Positions 32,377-41,032 of a stretch of DNA of 64,000 nt are shown in pieces (position 1 is the first letter of the stretch; each line of letters opens with the position of its first letter). Position numbers and translations under genes: made by a program. This stretch comes from VXOI01 sp965197575. GTDB taxonomy: Bacteria; Chloroflexota; Dehalococcoidia; Lucifugimonadales; UBA3495. The stretch is taken from positions 1,240,001 to 1,304,000 of the forward strand of contig OZ240214.1 in assembly GCA_965197575.1 (NCBI GenBank), given 5' to 3'. The notes under the pieces were generated by a model. The model did no database searches. It was not told the origin of the DNA and worked only from the letters and a program-made list of their open reading frames with translations.

Positions 32377-32610
32377 TCAGCCACCCTCCCAGGCGGCCAG
32401 TTCTTCCTCCGGCAGAGGGTCGAAGAAACTATCATCGAGCGTTATCCGGCCCTTCATGGAGCCGAATTGTCGCTTGCTCGGGCTTCGGACACTCACGAGG
32501 CGCGCAACTGGCTCACCGTTGCGCGCAATGACAACCTCCTCGCCAGCCTCCACTTGCGCCAGCAGCCGCGACAGATTGGTCTTCGCTTCATGAACATTCA
32601 CTGTTGCCAT
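32377..32610 (-). CDS. Phd/YefM-family antitoxin partner of VapC
   Basis: A 77-residue antitoxin. VNVHEAKTNLSRLLAQVEAG and EEVVIARNGEPVARLV are the Phd/YefM DNA-binding N-terminal domain; FDPLPEEELAAWEGG is a short tail likely to wrap the PIN toxin. Pairing of Phd-type antitoxins with VapC toxins is common. It probably autorepresses the promoter and direct repeats just upstream. Confidence 0.9.
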   Translation of the reverse strand: MATVNVHEAKTNLSRLLAQVEAGEEVVIARNGEPVARLVSVRSPSKRQFGSMKGRITLDDSFFDPLPEEELAAWEGG

Positions 32611-32620
32611 AGTCGGCTCC

Positions 32621-32680
32621 TTAAGGAGTTACTTGAGGAGTTACTTGGCTAACAGTATAGCTAACAAAGAGGTCTGTCAA
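32621..32680 (-). promoter_or_regulatory. promoter and repeat operator of the antitoxin-toxin operon
   Basis: On the minus strand TTGACA (32675-32680), a 15-base spacer and TATACT (32654-32659) form a promoter; the -10 lies inside the near-palindrome GTTAGCTATACTGTTAGC. Between it and the ATG, two 12-bp direct repeats (32621-32632 and 32633-32644, each ending GGAGTTAC on the plus strand) could bind the Phd-like antitoxin. Confidence 0.5.
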
Positions 32681-32749
32681 TCTGAAAGCTCATCATGGAC
32701 ATGGAAGGGTCTTTCAATTGTCCACCCAGGGCAGCCACAAGGCCCGACC

Positions 32750-33497
32750 CTGCGGGCGCACAGGACGATTGCAAAGTCACTTCATGGCTTGCACGTGCTG
32801 AGATATAAGAACTGCTCTCAGCTTTACCCAGGCTGGCGTCAGGCAGCATTTCAACTCTGCAATACCGCTGCCAACCGGCTTGGCAATGGTCCTACCCTGC
32901 CGGGACGAGGTCCGCGGACCAGGGGAGAAGGGAGCGGACGAGCTCATGGCAGCCGGGAAGGGCGTTTTGGCGGCGGCACCGCTCCAGGTAGCGGTGGGCC
33001 GCCATGAAGGTGGGGAGGCGGAACCCGGCCTGGGCCACCCGGCGGATAAAGGAATGGGGTTCGGGCAGGGGTTGGGAGCCGGAGAGGGCCGAGTCCCATT
33101 GGTCGCAAAATTCCCGGGCCAGCGGGCGGAGCCGGACGACGGCAAGGGCGCGGGCCATTTTACGGCGGAGGGCGTTGACGCGACGTCTCAGGTCGTTCAT
33201 TCGGTTAAGGTTCTCCTTGCGGGGCTTATTTGGGGATTTTTCGATTTCCCGGCCATTTCCGGCCATTTCCGGCCATTTTCTCCCGCTCCGGGCCGCTGGC
33301 GGAGATGGGATGGGAATTACGAATGGGGCGGGGTGGTTTATGGGCATTGGATACCTGTCGCCTCGGTGGCGGGTTGGGTTTGAGTGTGACGGATATTATG
33401 GTAGGGAGGTGTATTCGGGGTTGGCAAGGGGATTGGGGAGTTACTGTTGAGTTGGGGTGATGAAAGGCGACTTTGCAATCGTCCTGTGCGGGCGCAG
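32750..33497. mobile_element. 748-bp segment bounded by 29-bp inverted repeats
   Basis: The left arm 32750-32778 and right arm 33469-33497 are inverted copies matching at 27 of 29 positions, with a perfect 21-base core GCACAGGACGATTGCAAAGTC read from the left arm. The segment contains one small minus-strand gene (32892-33200) and three 10-bp tandem units GGCCATTTCC at 33251-33280. No target-site duplication is evident. It could be a small mobile element, a relic, or an invertible/structural module. The rest of 33201-33497 holds nothing else I recognise. Confidence 0.5.
32892..33200 (-). CDS. small basic protein inside inverted-repeat segment, unknown
   Basis: A 102-residue Arg-rich protein starting at ATG 33200, with AAGGAG about 11 bases upstream. 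The first half is helical and basic (NDLRRRVNALRRKMARALAV), then RLRPLAREFCDQWDSALSG and SFIRRVAQAGFRLPTFMAAH, RYLERCRRQNALPGCHELVR. Basic helices suggest nucleic-acid binding, but no HTH can be assigned. It is the only gene between the 29-bp inverted repeats. Family not recognised. Confidence 0.45.
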   Translation of the reverse strand: MNDLRRRVNALRRKMARALAVVRLRPLAREFCDQWDSALSGSQPLPEPHSFIRRVAQAGFRLPTFMAAHRYLERCRRQNALPGCHELVRSLLPWSADLVPAG

Positions 33498-33505
33498 AGC
33501 TCGCC

Positions 33506-33534
33506 TTGACACTTTTGGGGCCTCTTAGTAGTAT
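33506..33534 (+). promoter_or_regulatory. sigma-70 promoter of the SAM-cycle operon
   Basis: TTGACA (33506-33511), 17-base spacer, TAGTAT (33529-33534). Transcription would begin near 33541, about 33 bases before the riboswitch aptamer. It lies just outside the right arm of the inverted-repeat segment. Confidence 0.7.
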
Positions 33535-33573
33535 TCAGGGGTTGGGTTAACAATCAAATATTGCCTGGTTACC

Positions 33574-33712
33574 CTTTATATAGAACGGCTGAGGGGACGG
33601 CCCGATGAAGCCTGGCAACCGGTCGAAGCCTGATCAGGGAACAGACACGGTGCTAAATCCGGCGCTCTCGACTGAAAGTCCGGTAAGTTCAGTCGGGGCG
33701 AAATATGAGGGG
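33574..33712 (+). promoter_or_regulatory. SAM-I-type riboswitch aptamer
   Basis: The core GAGGGGACGGCCCGATGAAG followed by CCTGGCAACC is the SAM-I (S-box) signature, and CGGTGCTAAATCC is the conserved P3/P4-side element. A weak P1 can be drawn between CTTTATAT (33574-33581) and ATATGAG (33703-33709) with one bulged base. Binding of S-adenosylmethionine is expected to favour the downstream terminator, repressing the operon when SAM is plentiful. Position directly before mtnA-mtnP-ahcY-metK fits. Confidence 0.85.
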
Positions 33713-33729
33713 GGCTCAGAAACCGCATG

Positions 33730-33754
33730 AGCTTCTCAATCGAGAAGCTTTTTT
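33730..33754 (+). terminator. riboswitch-controlled intrinsic terminator
   Basis: AGCTTCTC (33730-33737) pairs with GAGAAGCT (33742-33749) around AATC, followed by six T residues. It lies between the SAM aptamer and the mtnA start. TGAGC in its 5' arm can also pair with GGCTCA at 33713-33718, a possible alternative (antiterminator) fold. Confidence 0.85.
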
Positions 33755-33799
33755 AGTGTAACGCCCCTTCGTTTCCCGCACGACCCAGGAGCGCTCGTT

Positions 33800-34879
33800 T
33801 TGAACGATACCCAGCTGAACGAAATCAGGCCCATCCGGTGGGCCGACGGCAACCTGCTGTTGTTGGACCAGACCCGCCTTCCCGCTGAAGAGACCACGGT
33901 CACCATCACCCGGTACGAGCAGGCGGTGGACGCCATCAGGGAAATGCGGGTCCGCGGCGCGCCGGCCATCGGCGTCACCGCCGCCTACGCCGTGGCTATG
34001 GCCGCCCGCGATTCGGACGCCGCCAGCCGCGACCAGTTTCTCGTCCAGCTATCCGAAGCCGCCGAACGCATCAGCGCGGCCCGCCCAACCGCGGTCAACC
34101 TGCATTGGGCGGTGCGGCGCATGATGGACGCGGCCGCCTCGGTCGGCCCCATCGACGAAATTCGCGGCCGGCTGCTGGACGAGGCCCAGCGGGTACACCG
34201 TGAGGACGAGGCCACCAACCGGCGCATGGGCGACTACGGGCGCGAACTGATGCCCGACGGCGGATCGGTGCTCACCCACTGCAATACCGGCGCGCTGGCC
34301 ACGTCGTCTTTCGGCACCGCCCTCGGAGTCATCCGGGCCGGGTGGGAGTCGGGCAAACGCTTCGAGGTATACAACACCGAGACCCGGCCGTGGTTGCAGG
34401 GTGCGCGGCTCACTTCCTGGGAGTTCCAGAAGCTGGGCATACCGGCGACCCTGCTGGTGGACTCCGCCGCTGGGATGCTGATGCGGCGCGGCAAGATTGG
34501 TTGCGTCATCACCGGGGCCGACCGCATCGCGGCCAACGGCGACACCGCCAACAAGATTGGCACCTATAGCCTGGCGGTGCTGGCCAAGGAAAACGGCATC
34601 CCCTTCTACGTGGCCGCGCCCACCAGCACCATCGACCTCAGCCTCGCCGACGGCGACGAGATTGAGATCGAGGAGCGGCCCCAAGACGAGGTCACCAGCT
34701 ACCGGGGCGTCCAGACGGCCCCCGAGGGCGTGGAGGCGGTCAACCCGTCCTTCGACGTGACCCCGGCGCGGTACGTGAGCGCCATCGTGACCGAGATCGG
34801 CGTGGCCCGCCCGCCATTTACCGAGAGCCTGTTGCTGGCGGTGCGCGAAGCCGCCGGATCCGGCTTGGGAGCGGCCTGA
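33800..34879 (+). CDS. mtnA: S-methyl-5-thioribose-1-phosphate isomerase
   Basis: A 359-residue MtnA, isomerising 5-methylthioribose-1-phosphate to methylthioribulose-1-phosphate in methionine salvage. Catalytic Cys161 lies in LTHCNTGALAT and Asp241 in TGADRIAANGDTANKIGT. MRVRGAPAIGVTAAYA is the family's N-terminal signature. It uses a TTG start with AGGAG upstream. First gene behind the SAM riboswitch, overlapping mtnP by one base (TGATG). Its substrate comes from the mtnP product. Confidence 0.93.
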   Translation: MNDTQLNEIRPIRWADGNLLLLDQTRLPAEETTVTITRYEQAVDAIREMRVRGAPAIGVTAAYAVAMAARDSDAASRDQFLVQLSEAAERISAARPTAVNLHWAVRRMMDAAASVGPIDEIRGRLLDEAQRVHREDEATNRRMGDYGRELMPDGGSVLTHCNTGALATSSFGTALGVIRAGWESGKRFEVYNTETRPWLQGARLTSWEFQKLGIPATLLVDSAAGMLMRRGKIGCVITGADRIAANGDTANKIGTYSLAVLAKENGIPFYVAAPTSTIDLSLADGDEIEIEERPQDEVTSYRGVQTAPEGVEAVNPSFDVTPARYVSAIVTEIGVARPPFTESLLLAVREAAGSGLGAA

Positions 34880-35748
34880 TGACCACCGCCCGCGCCACCG
34901 TCGGGGTAATCGGCGGCAGCGGTCTCTACGAGATCGACGGCCTGAGCAACGTCGATTACATCAACGTGGACACGCCCTTTGGCAGGCCCAGCGACGCCAT
35001 CGTGACGGGCACGCTGGAAGGCGTCCGGGTGGCCTTCCTGCCGCGGCACGGGCGGGGGCACCGCTTCAACCCGTCACACATACCGGCGCGGGCCAACATC
35101 TACGCGCTGAAGATGCTGGGCGTGGAGCGCATCATCTCCGTGAGCGCCGTGGGCAGCCTGAGAGAAGAGTTGGCGCCCTTGGACCTCGTCGTTCCCGACC
35201 AACTGATCGACCGCACCCGCCTGCGCGACAACACGTTCTTCGACGAGGACGTGGTGGTACACATCGGGCTGGCCGAGCCGTTCTGCGCCTCCACCAGCCG
35301 GGCCGTGCAAAAAGCCGCCGAGGACATGGGCATCACCGTCCATTCCGGCGGGACCCTCGTGGTTATGGAGGGGCCGGCCTTTTCCACCCGCGCCGAATCG
35401 TTCATGTACCGCTCTTGGGGCGCGGACATCATCGGCATGACCGCCCTTCCCGAGGCCAAGCTGGCCCGGGAGGCGGAAATCTGCTATGCCACGATGGCGT
35501 GGGTCACTGACTACGACTGCTGGCATCAGGGCGAGGAATCGGTGACCGTGGACATGGTGGTGGAAAACCTGCGCAAGAACGTGACCACCTCCAAAGAACT
35601 GCTGCACCGCGTGGCGCCGGCTCTGGCCGGGGAGCGTGACTGCGCCTGCGAGTCCTCGTTGCGGGATGCCATCATCACGCGCCGGGAGGAAGTCCCGGAA
35701 GCACTGAAGAGAAAGCTGGCCCCGATTACCGGACGCTATCTGGGCTAG
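34879..35748 (+). CDS. mtnP: S-methyl-5'-thioadenosine phosphorylase
   Basis: A 289-residue purine-nucleoside-phosphorylase-fold enzyme splitting methylthioadenosine with phosphate into adenine and methylthioribose-1-phosphate. Seen are VGVIGGSGLYEIDG, FLPRHGRGHRFNPSHIPARA (phosphate binding), VSAVGSLREELAPLDLVVPD, and GGTLVVMEGPAFSTRAE with IIGMTALPEAKLAREAEICY. The late Asp in VTDYDCWH contacts adenine. It is coupled to mtnA by a one-base overlap. Confidence 0.95.
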   Translation: MTTARATVGVIGGSGLYEIDGLSNVDYINVDTPFGRPSDAIVTGTLEGVRVAFLPRHGRGHRFNPSHIPARANIYALKMLGVERIISVSAVGSLREELAPLDLVVPDQLIDRTRLRDNTFFDEDVVVHIGLAEPFCASTSRAVQKAAEDMGITVHSGGTLVVMEGPAFSTRAESFMYRSWGADIIGMTALPEAKLAREAEICYATMAWVTDYDCWHQGEESVTVDMVVENLRKNVTTSKELLHRVAPALAGERDCACESSLRDAIITRREEVPEALKRKLAPITGRYLG

Positions 35749-35778
35749 CGGCGAAACCACGCCAAGGAGGTAAAGGCC

Positions 35779-36138
35779 ATGCCAAGACAAGACCCTGGCG
35801 AACCCTATTTCCGGGTCGACTCAAACGAGGCCAACGCGATCCTGAACGCCGAGCCCGGCGATACCGTGGTCATCGACGTGCGCCGAGATGACGAGTGGGT
35901 CACCGGCCATGTTTCCGGGGCCGTCCACATCCCCATCGACGACCTGCCGGACCGCATCGACGAGGTGCCCCGGGACAAGAAGCTGCTGTTCATCTGCGCC
36001 GCCGGTGTCCGCAGCGGACTGGCCTGCGAACTCGCGTCATCGTTCGGCTATGACACGGAAAACCTCTACAACATCGAGGACGGCACACCGTCGTGGATCG
36101 CCGGCGGACACCCCACCTCCAGGGGCAACAACCCCTAA
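35779..36138 (+). CDS. rhodanese-domain protein
   Basis: A 119-residue single rhodanese domain. VIDVRRDDEWVTGHVSGAVHI is the N-terminal signature, and the active-site loop CAAGVRSG carries the persulfide Cys. Sulfurtransferase chemistry is expected, but the acceptor is unknown. It sits between mtnP and ahcY in a SAM-regulated operon, suggesting a link to sulfur metabolism. AAGGAGG precedes the ATG. Confidence 0.88.
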   Translation: MPRQDPGEPYFRVDSNEANAILNAEPGDTVVIDVRRDDEWVTGHVSGAVHIPIDDLPDRIDEVPRDKKLLFICAAGVRSGLACELASSFGYDTENLYNIEDGTPSWIAGGHPTSRGNNP

Positions 36139-36198
36139 CGGGGCAACCCTCGTAACGGAAGAAACCGGGGCGCAAAGCCCCTGATTAAGGAGAATCCT

Positions 36199-37470
36199 TT
36201 GGCTGCAAATCAGGCTATCGGAGACGTCAAAGACCTCTCTCTTGCACAGGACGGCGTCAATCGAATCGAGTGGGCCGCGCGGGAAATGCCGGTCGTGAAC
36301 CTGATCCGCAAGCGCTTCGGCGAGGAAAAGCCGCTGGCCGGGCTGAGGCTCGCCGCCTGCCTCCACGTCACCACCGAGACCGCGAACCTGGCGCTGGCCC
36401 TGCGGGACGGCGGCGCGGAGGTCTATATCTGCGCCAGCAACCCGCTCAGCACCCAGGACGAAGTGGCTGCCGCATTGGTCAGCGAGTACGGCATCCCCAC
36501 CTTCGCCATCAAGGGAGAGGACGACCAGACCTACTACAGCCATCTGACTTCCGCGCTGGAATCCAAGCCCAACGTCACCTTGGACGACGGAGCGGACCTG
36601 GTCACGGTGTTGCACACTCAGCGGGCGGAGCAGGTGGCCGACGTCATCGGCGGCACCGAGGAGACCACCACCGGGGTAATCCGGCTTACCGCAATGGCCG
36701 AGGAAGAAAAGCTGCTGTACCCGATAATCGCGGTCAACGACGCTGAGACCAAGCACTTCTTCGACAACCGCTACGGCACCGGGCAGAGCACCCTCGACGG
36801 CATCACGCGGGCCACCAACATCCTCTGGGCCGGGCGGCGCGTGGTTGTGGCCGGCTACGGCTGGTGCGGCCGCGGGGTTGCTTCCCGTGCCCGCGGCATG
36901 GGCTCCCACGTCATCGTCACCGAGACCAACCCCATCAGGGCCTTGGAGGCCGTCATGGACGGTTTCACCGTGATGAAGGGCATTGAGGCCGCCCGGGTCG
37001 GCGAGGTGTTCATCACGGTCACCGGCGGTTTCCACACCATCGGACGGGAGCACATCGAGGTGATGGCCAACGGGGCAATCCTCGCCAACAGCGGCCATTT
37101 CAACGTGGAGATCGACATTCCGGCCTTGGAAGGGCTGTCCACCGGCAAACGGGAAGTACGCCCGTTCGTCGAGGAATACACCATGCAGGACGGACGGAAG
37201 CTTTACCTGCTCGGCGAGGGTCGGCTGATCAACCTGGCCGCCGCCGAAGGCCACCCCTCGGCGGTGATGGACATGAGCTTCGCCAACCAAGCGCTGTCGG
37301 TGGAGTACATCGCTAAGAACCACGGACAGCTCAAGCCCGGAGTGCATGGCGTTCCGGTGGCAACGGACCGGGAGGTGGGGCGGCTGAAACTGGAATCGCT
37401 GGGAATCAGCATCGATTCCCTGACCTCGGAACAACAGAATTACCAGGAAAGCTGGTCCCAGGGGACCTAA
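36199..37470 (+). CDS. ahcY: adenosylhomocysteinase
   Basis: A 423-residue S-adenosylhomocysteine hydrolase, regenerating homocysteine and adenosine after methylation. The substrate site is seen in ACLHVTTETANLALALRDGG and YPIIAVNDAETKHFFDNRYG, the NAD-binding Rossmann motif in VVVAGYGWCGRGVASRARG, and EGRLINLAAAEGHPS near the C-terminus. Length fits the shorter bacterial/archaeal type without the extra insertion. It starts with TTG at 36199 behind AAGGAGA. Downstream of the rhodanese, upstream of metK. Confidence 0.95.
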   Translation: MAANQAIGDVKDLSLAQDGVNRIEWAAREMPVVNLIRKRFGEEKPLAGLRLAACLHVTTETANLALALRDGGAEVYICASNPLSTQDEVAAALVSEYGIPTFAIKGEDDQTYYSHLTSALESKPNVTLDDGADLVTVLHTQRAEQVADVIGGTEETTTGVIRLTAMAEEEKLLYPIIAVNDAETKHFFDNRYGTGQSTLDGITRATNILWAGRRVVVAGYGWCGRGVASRARGMGSHVIVTETNPIRALEAVMDGFTVMKGIEAARVGEVFITVTGGFHTIGREHIEVMANGAILANSGHFNVEIDIPALEGLSTGKREVRPFVEEYTMQDGRKLYLLGEGRLINLAAAEGHPSAVMDMSFANQALSVEYIAKNHGQLKPGVHGVPVATDREVGRLKLESLGISIDSLTSEQQNYQESWSQGT

Positions 37471-37494
37471 CCCCCGCTTTCTAGGAGAATTAAC

Positions 37495-38718
37495 ATGGCA
37501 TTGCTTTTCGGCACGTCGCCCAAATACCTGCTTACTTCCGAATCGGTAACGGAAGGACACCCTGACAAGCTGTGCGACCAGATCTCGGACGCGGTGTTGG
37601 ACGCAGCCTTGGCCGGAGACCGGATGAGCCGGGTGGCCTGCGAGACCGTGGCCACTAAGAACCTGGTGATGGTAACGGGAGAAATCACTTCCAACACGCC
37701 CCTTGATTTCAACGAAATCGCCAGGCAGGTGATGCTGGACATTGGCTATAACGACGTGAAGCACGGCTTGGACGGCAACTCCTGTGGTGTGGTCGCCCAC
37801 GTCAGTCAGCAGTCCGCCGACATTAGTCAGGGTGTCACCACCGCCTTGGAACAACGCGCCAACAGCGATGCCGCCAATGCGCGGCGCGACACCGGAGCGG
37901 GCGATCAGGGAATGATGGTCGGTTTCGCCTGCAACGAGACCGAGGGCCTGATGCCCTTGACCGTAGATCTGTCCCACCGGCTGGTGGAGCGGCTGGCCGA
38001 GGTTCGCAAGGACGGCACCCTGCCCTACCTGGGGCCGGACGGCAAGTCGCAGGTCACGGTCGAATACCGCTACGGCAAGCCCCACCGGGTCGATGCCGTG
38101 GTAATCAGCACCCAGCACGAAGACCAGGAAGACCGGGGCGCGTTCACCGAGATGATCCACCAAGACATCATCGAGCAGGTCATCAAGCCGGTGGTCCCGG
38201 CCGACCTTCTCGACGACGAGACAAAATACTACGTCAATCCCAGCGGCTGGTTCGTCATCGGCGGCCCGCAGGGGGATACCGGCCTCACCGGGCGCAAGAT
38301 TCTGGTCGACACCTACGGCGGCATCGCCCGGCACGGCGGCGGCGCCTTCTCCGGGAAGGACCCGACCAAGGTCGACCGCTCCGGGGCCTACGCCGCCCGC
38401 TACGTGGCGAAGAACCTGGTGGCCGCCGGTCTCGCTGACCGGGTAGAGGTCATCGTTTCATATGCTATCGGCGTGGCCAAGCCGATCTCCATATCCGTGG
38501 AGACGTTCGACACCAACCACCTTCCCAACGAGAAGATCGAAGAGCTGGTACACAGCAATTTCGACCTGCGCCCCGGCGCGATTATCGAAGACCTGGACCT
38601 GCGGCGGCCGATCTATGGGAAGACGGCGGCTTACGGTCATTTCGGGCGCACCGACCTGGACCTGCCCTGGGAGCAGACCGACAAGGCGGACGCCCTGCGC
38701 AAAGAAGCGGGAATCTAG
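37495..38718 (+). CDS. metK: S-adenosylmethionine synthetase
   Basis: A 407-residue methionine adenosyltransferase making SAM from methionine and ATP. Signatures are TSESVTEGHPDKLCDQISDA at the N-terminus, GAGDQGMMVGFA, and GGGAFSGKDPTKVDRSGAYA with NPSGWFVIGGPQGDTGLTGR. It is feedback-controlled by the SAM riboswitch at the head of this operon. AGGAG precedes the ATG. Confidence 0.97.
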   Translation: MALLFGTSPKYLLTSESVTEGHPDKLCDQISDAVLDAALAGDRMSRVACETVATKNLVMVTGEITSNTPLDFNEIARQVMLDIGYNDVKHGLDGNSCGVVAHVSQQSADISQGVTTALEQRANSDAANARRDTGAGDQGMMVGFACNETEGLMPLTVDLSHRLVERLAEVRKDGTLPYLGPDGKSQVTVEYRYGKPHRVDAVVISTQHEDQEDRGAFTEMIHQDIIEQVIKPVVPADLLDDETKYYVNPSGWFVIGGPQGDTGLTGRKILVDTYGGIARHGGGAFSGKDPTKVDRSGAYAARYVAKNLVAAGLADRVEVIVSYAIGVAKPISISVETFDTNHLPNEKIEELVHSNFDLRPGAIIEDLDLRRPIYGKTAAYGHFGRTDLDLPWEQTDKADALRKEAGI

Positions 38719-38723
38719 CAAAG

Positions 38724-40136
38724 TTGGCTGACATAAGATTCGGCACCGATGGTTGGCGCGCCCTCATCGCCGACGATTTCACCTTCGAGAACGTCGCCAG
38801 GTGCGCCACTGGCCTTTGCTATTACCTCAAGGACTACGGCACGGCGGGCGACGGTCTGATCGTCGGCTATGACACGCGCTTCCTGTCCAGGGAGTTCGCC
38901 GAGACCGTGGCCGGCGTCTGCGCCAGCCAGGGTATCACGGCCTACCTCTCGGACCAGTTCGCGCCCACCCCGGCGTTCAGCTACAACGTGCTGCACCGGA
39001 AAACGGCCGGCGCCGCCATCATCACCGCCAGCCACAACCCGGCCGAGTGGAACGGCTTCAAGTTCAAGCCCGAGTACGGCGGCAGCGCCACCGACGCCGT
39101 CACCAGCGCCATAGAAGAGGCCATCCTCCGGGTGGACTCGGTCGATCTGGCGGCAATCGCCAGGGCGCGAGAATCGGAACTGGTCCAAGAATTTGACGCC
39201 ACCGCTCCTTACTTCGAGCGCATTGCCAGCCTCGTCGACCTGGACGTCATTCGAGAAGCCGGGTTTCACTTGGTCGTCGACGCGATGTTCGGGGCGGGCC
39301 AAGGATACTTTCCCCGGCTGCTCGGCCGGGGCAGCACCACGGTGACGGAACTGCACGGCCACCGTAATCCGGCGTTTCCCGGCATGGCCCAACCCGAACC
39401 CATCGCCGCCAACCTGCCGGAGCTTTTGTCCGCCGTTCCCGCAACGGGCGCATCCGTAGGCATCGCGCTGGACGGCGACGCCGACCGGGTCGGCGTAGTC
39501 GACGAGACGGGCCGCTTCGTCACCACCCTCGACACCTTCTCGCTGCTGGCGCTCTACCTGCTGGAACGGAAAGAGCTGAGGGGCTCCATTATCAAGGGCG
39601 TGACCGCGTCTAAAGCATTGAACAAAATGGGCGAACTGTTCGGCATCGACGTCCACGAAGTCCGGGTCGGCTTCAAGAACATGGGGCCGGTGATGGGCGA
39701 ACTCGACGCCCTGATCGCGGGCGAGGAGAGCGGGGGTTTCGCCTTCCGCGGGCACGTGCCAGAGCGGGACGGCATTCTGAGCGGGCTTTACGTGCTGGAG
39801 AACATGGCCGCGACCGGCCTGACCCCGTCTCAACTGTTGGAGCGCCTGTTCGGCCGCGTCGGCCACCACTTCTACCACCGGCGGGACGTGGAGTTCCAAG
39901 CCGAGGACCGGGCCAGGATTCAAGGTCTGGTGGCCAACCCCGGCCTCGACAGGCTGGGGGACTTCCCGGTGCTGGACTCCGACACCATCGACGGGCGGCG
40001 GCTGCACTTCGCGGACGGGTGGCTGGCGGTACGCTTTTCCGGCACCGAGCCATTGCTACGGATCTACGCCGAAGCCGACGCGCCGGAGAAAGTTGACCGC
40101 TTGTTGGCCGCGGCTTCGGACTACCTGGGGGTTTAA
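38724..40136 (+). CDS. phosphoglucomutase/phosphomannomutase family protein
   Basis: A 470-residue alpha-D-phosphohexomutase. All four active-site loops are present: TASHNPAEWNG with the phosphoserine, DGDADRVGV (metal), EESGGFAF (sugar), and RFSGTEPLLRIY (phosphate). Whether glucose, mannose or glucosamine phosphate is used cannot be read. It starts with TTG five bases after the metK stop, so it is probably the last gene of the SAM operon. It converges with rpsI, 12 bp away. Confidence 0.88.
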   Translation: MADIRFGTDGWRALIADDFTFENVARCATGLCYYLKDYGTAGDGLIVGYDTRFLSREFAETVAGVCASQGITAYLSDQFAPTPAFSYNVLHRKTAGAAIITASHNPAEWNGFKFKPEYGGSATDAVTSAIEEAILRVDSVDLAAIARARESELVQEFDATAPYFERIASLVDLDVIREAGFHLVVDAMFGAGQGYFPRLLGRGSTTVTELHGHRNPAFPGMAQPEPIAANLPELLSAVPATGASVGIALDGDADRVGVVDETGRFVTTLDTFSLLALYLLERKELRGSIIKGVTASKALNKMGELFGIDVHEVRVGFKNMGPVMGELDALIAGEESGGFAFRGHVPERDGILSGLYVLENMAATGLTPSQLLERLFGRVGHHFYHRRDVEFQAEDRARIQGLVANPGLDRLGDFPVLDSDTIDGRRLHFADGWLAVRFSGTEPLLRIYAEADAPEKVDRLLAAASDYLGV

Positions 40137-40148
40137 GCCCCCTCCGGC

Positions 40149-40559
40149 CTAACGCTTGGTATACTGCGGGGCCCGGCGCGCCCGCTTCAAACCGTACTTC
40201 TTGCTTTCCTTGATCCGAGCGTCGCGCGTAACGAATCCGGCCCGTCGAAGGGCAGGCTTCATATCCGGATCAAAGACGATCAGGGCGCGGGTTATCCCGT
40301 GCCGTATCGCCTCGGCTTGGGCGTTCACCCCACCGCCGATGACCTTCGCCACCACGCGGAAGCGGTTGAGCGTGCCGGTGACCTGAAAGGCGTCGGTGAC
40401 GACGCGCTGCCAAGTGGACCAGCCGAAGTACTCGTCCATCGGTTTGCCATTGACGATAATTGGCCCGCCGTCGTCCGCGTAGAGCCGCACCCGGGCGATG
40501 GCGGTCTTCCTCTTTCCGGTGCCGTAGTAGTATTGCTGGGTTGCTTCAGCTTGCACCAC
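40149..40559 (-). CDS. rpsI: 30S ribosomal protein S9
   Basis: A 136-residue S9: YYYGTGKRKTAIARVRLY at the start, GGGVNAQAEAIRHGITRAL in the middle and the basic C-terminal tail RARRAPQYTKR, whose last residues reach the P-site tRNA. Last gene of the long ribosomal cluster, eight bases after rplM. Confidence 0.97.
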   Translation of the reverse strand: MVQAEATQQYYYGTGKRKTAIARVRLYADDGGPIIVNGKPMDEYFGWSTWQRVVTDAFQVTGTLNRFRVVAKVIGGGVNAQAEAIRHGITRALIVFDPDMKPALRRAGFVTRDARIKESKKYGLKRARRAPQYTKR

Positions 40560-40567
40560 AGTAAGTC

Positions 40568-41032
40568 TTATCCTCCGTCCGCTTCGGGAGAGCCGGCCGC
40601 TCGGGCCGCGCCGGTCACCTGTGCTTGATGGGGGTGCTCGGCCCCAGCGTACACTTTGAGCCGCCGCAGCATCTGCCGCCCCAGGTGGTTGCGGGGGAGC
40701 ATACCCTTGACGGCCAGCTCCAGCACCCGCTCCGGGCGCTTCTCCAGCATCTCCCGCAGCCGCATCGACTTGATGTTGCCGACGTACCCGCTGTGGCGGT
40801 AGTAGTATTTTTGGGTGGCCTTGTTGCCGGTGACCCGCACTTTGCCCGCGTTGACCACGACCACGAAGTCGCCGGTCAGCGTATGCGGGGTGTAGGTCAC
40901 CTTGTCTTTCCCCTGAAGGGACACGGCGATGTCACGGGCCAAGCGCCCCAGGGTCTGGCCGGTGGCGTCCAGGACCCGCCAGTTTTCGGCTACCTCGCCG
41001 GGTTTGGCAAAATACGTGCTAGTTCTCTTCAT
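40568..41032 (-). CDS. rplM: 50S ribosomal protein L13
   Basis: A 154-residue L13. ENWRVLDATGQTLGRLARDI, DFVVVVNAGKVRVTGNKATQ and MLPRNHLGRQMLRRLKVYAG are typical. I start it at ATG 41032; this overlaps the truA stop by 14 bases. A short non-conserved tail (GAARAAGSPEADGG) extends the C-terminus. Pairing with rpsI is universal. Confidence 0.96.
   Translation of the reverse strand: MKRTSTYFAKPGEVAENWRVLDATGQTLGRLARDIAVSLQGKDKVTYTPHTLTGDFVVVVNAGKVRVTGNKATQKYYYRHSGYVGNIKSMRLREMLEKRPERVLELAVKGMLPRNHLGRQMLRRLKVYAGAEHPHQAQVTGAARAAGSPEADGG

Noticed and set aside
36037..38334. 765-codon open frame on the minus strand over ahcY and metK
   Set aside because: It is the antisense shadow of two unmistakable genes with full motifs; composition is His/Gly/Val/Asp-rich as expected from GC-rich antisense frames.
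38715..40007. 430-codon minus-strand open frame over the phosphohexomutase
   Set aside because: Antisense shadow; all four mutase motifs are on the plus strand.
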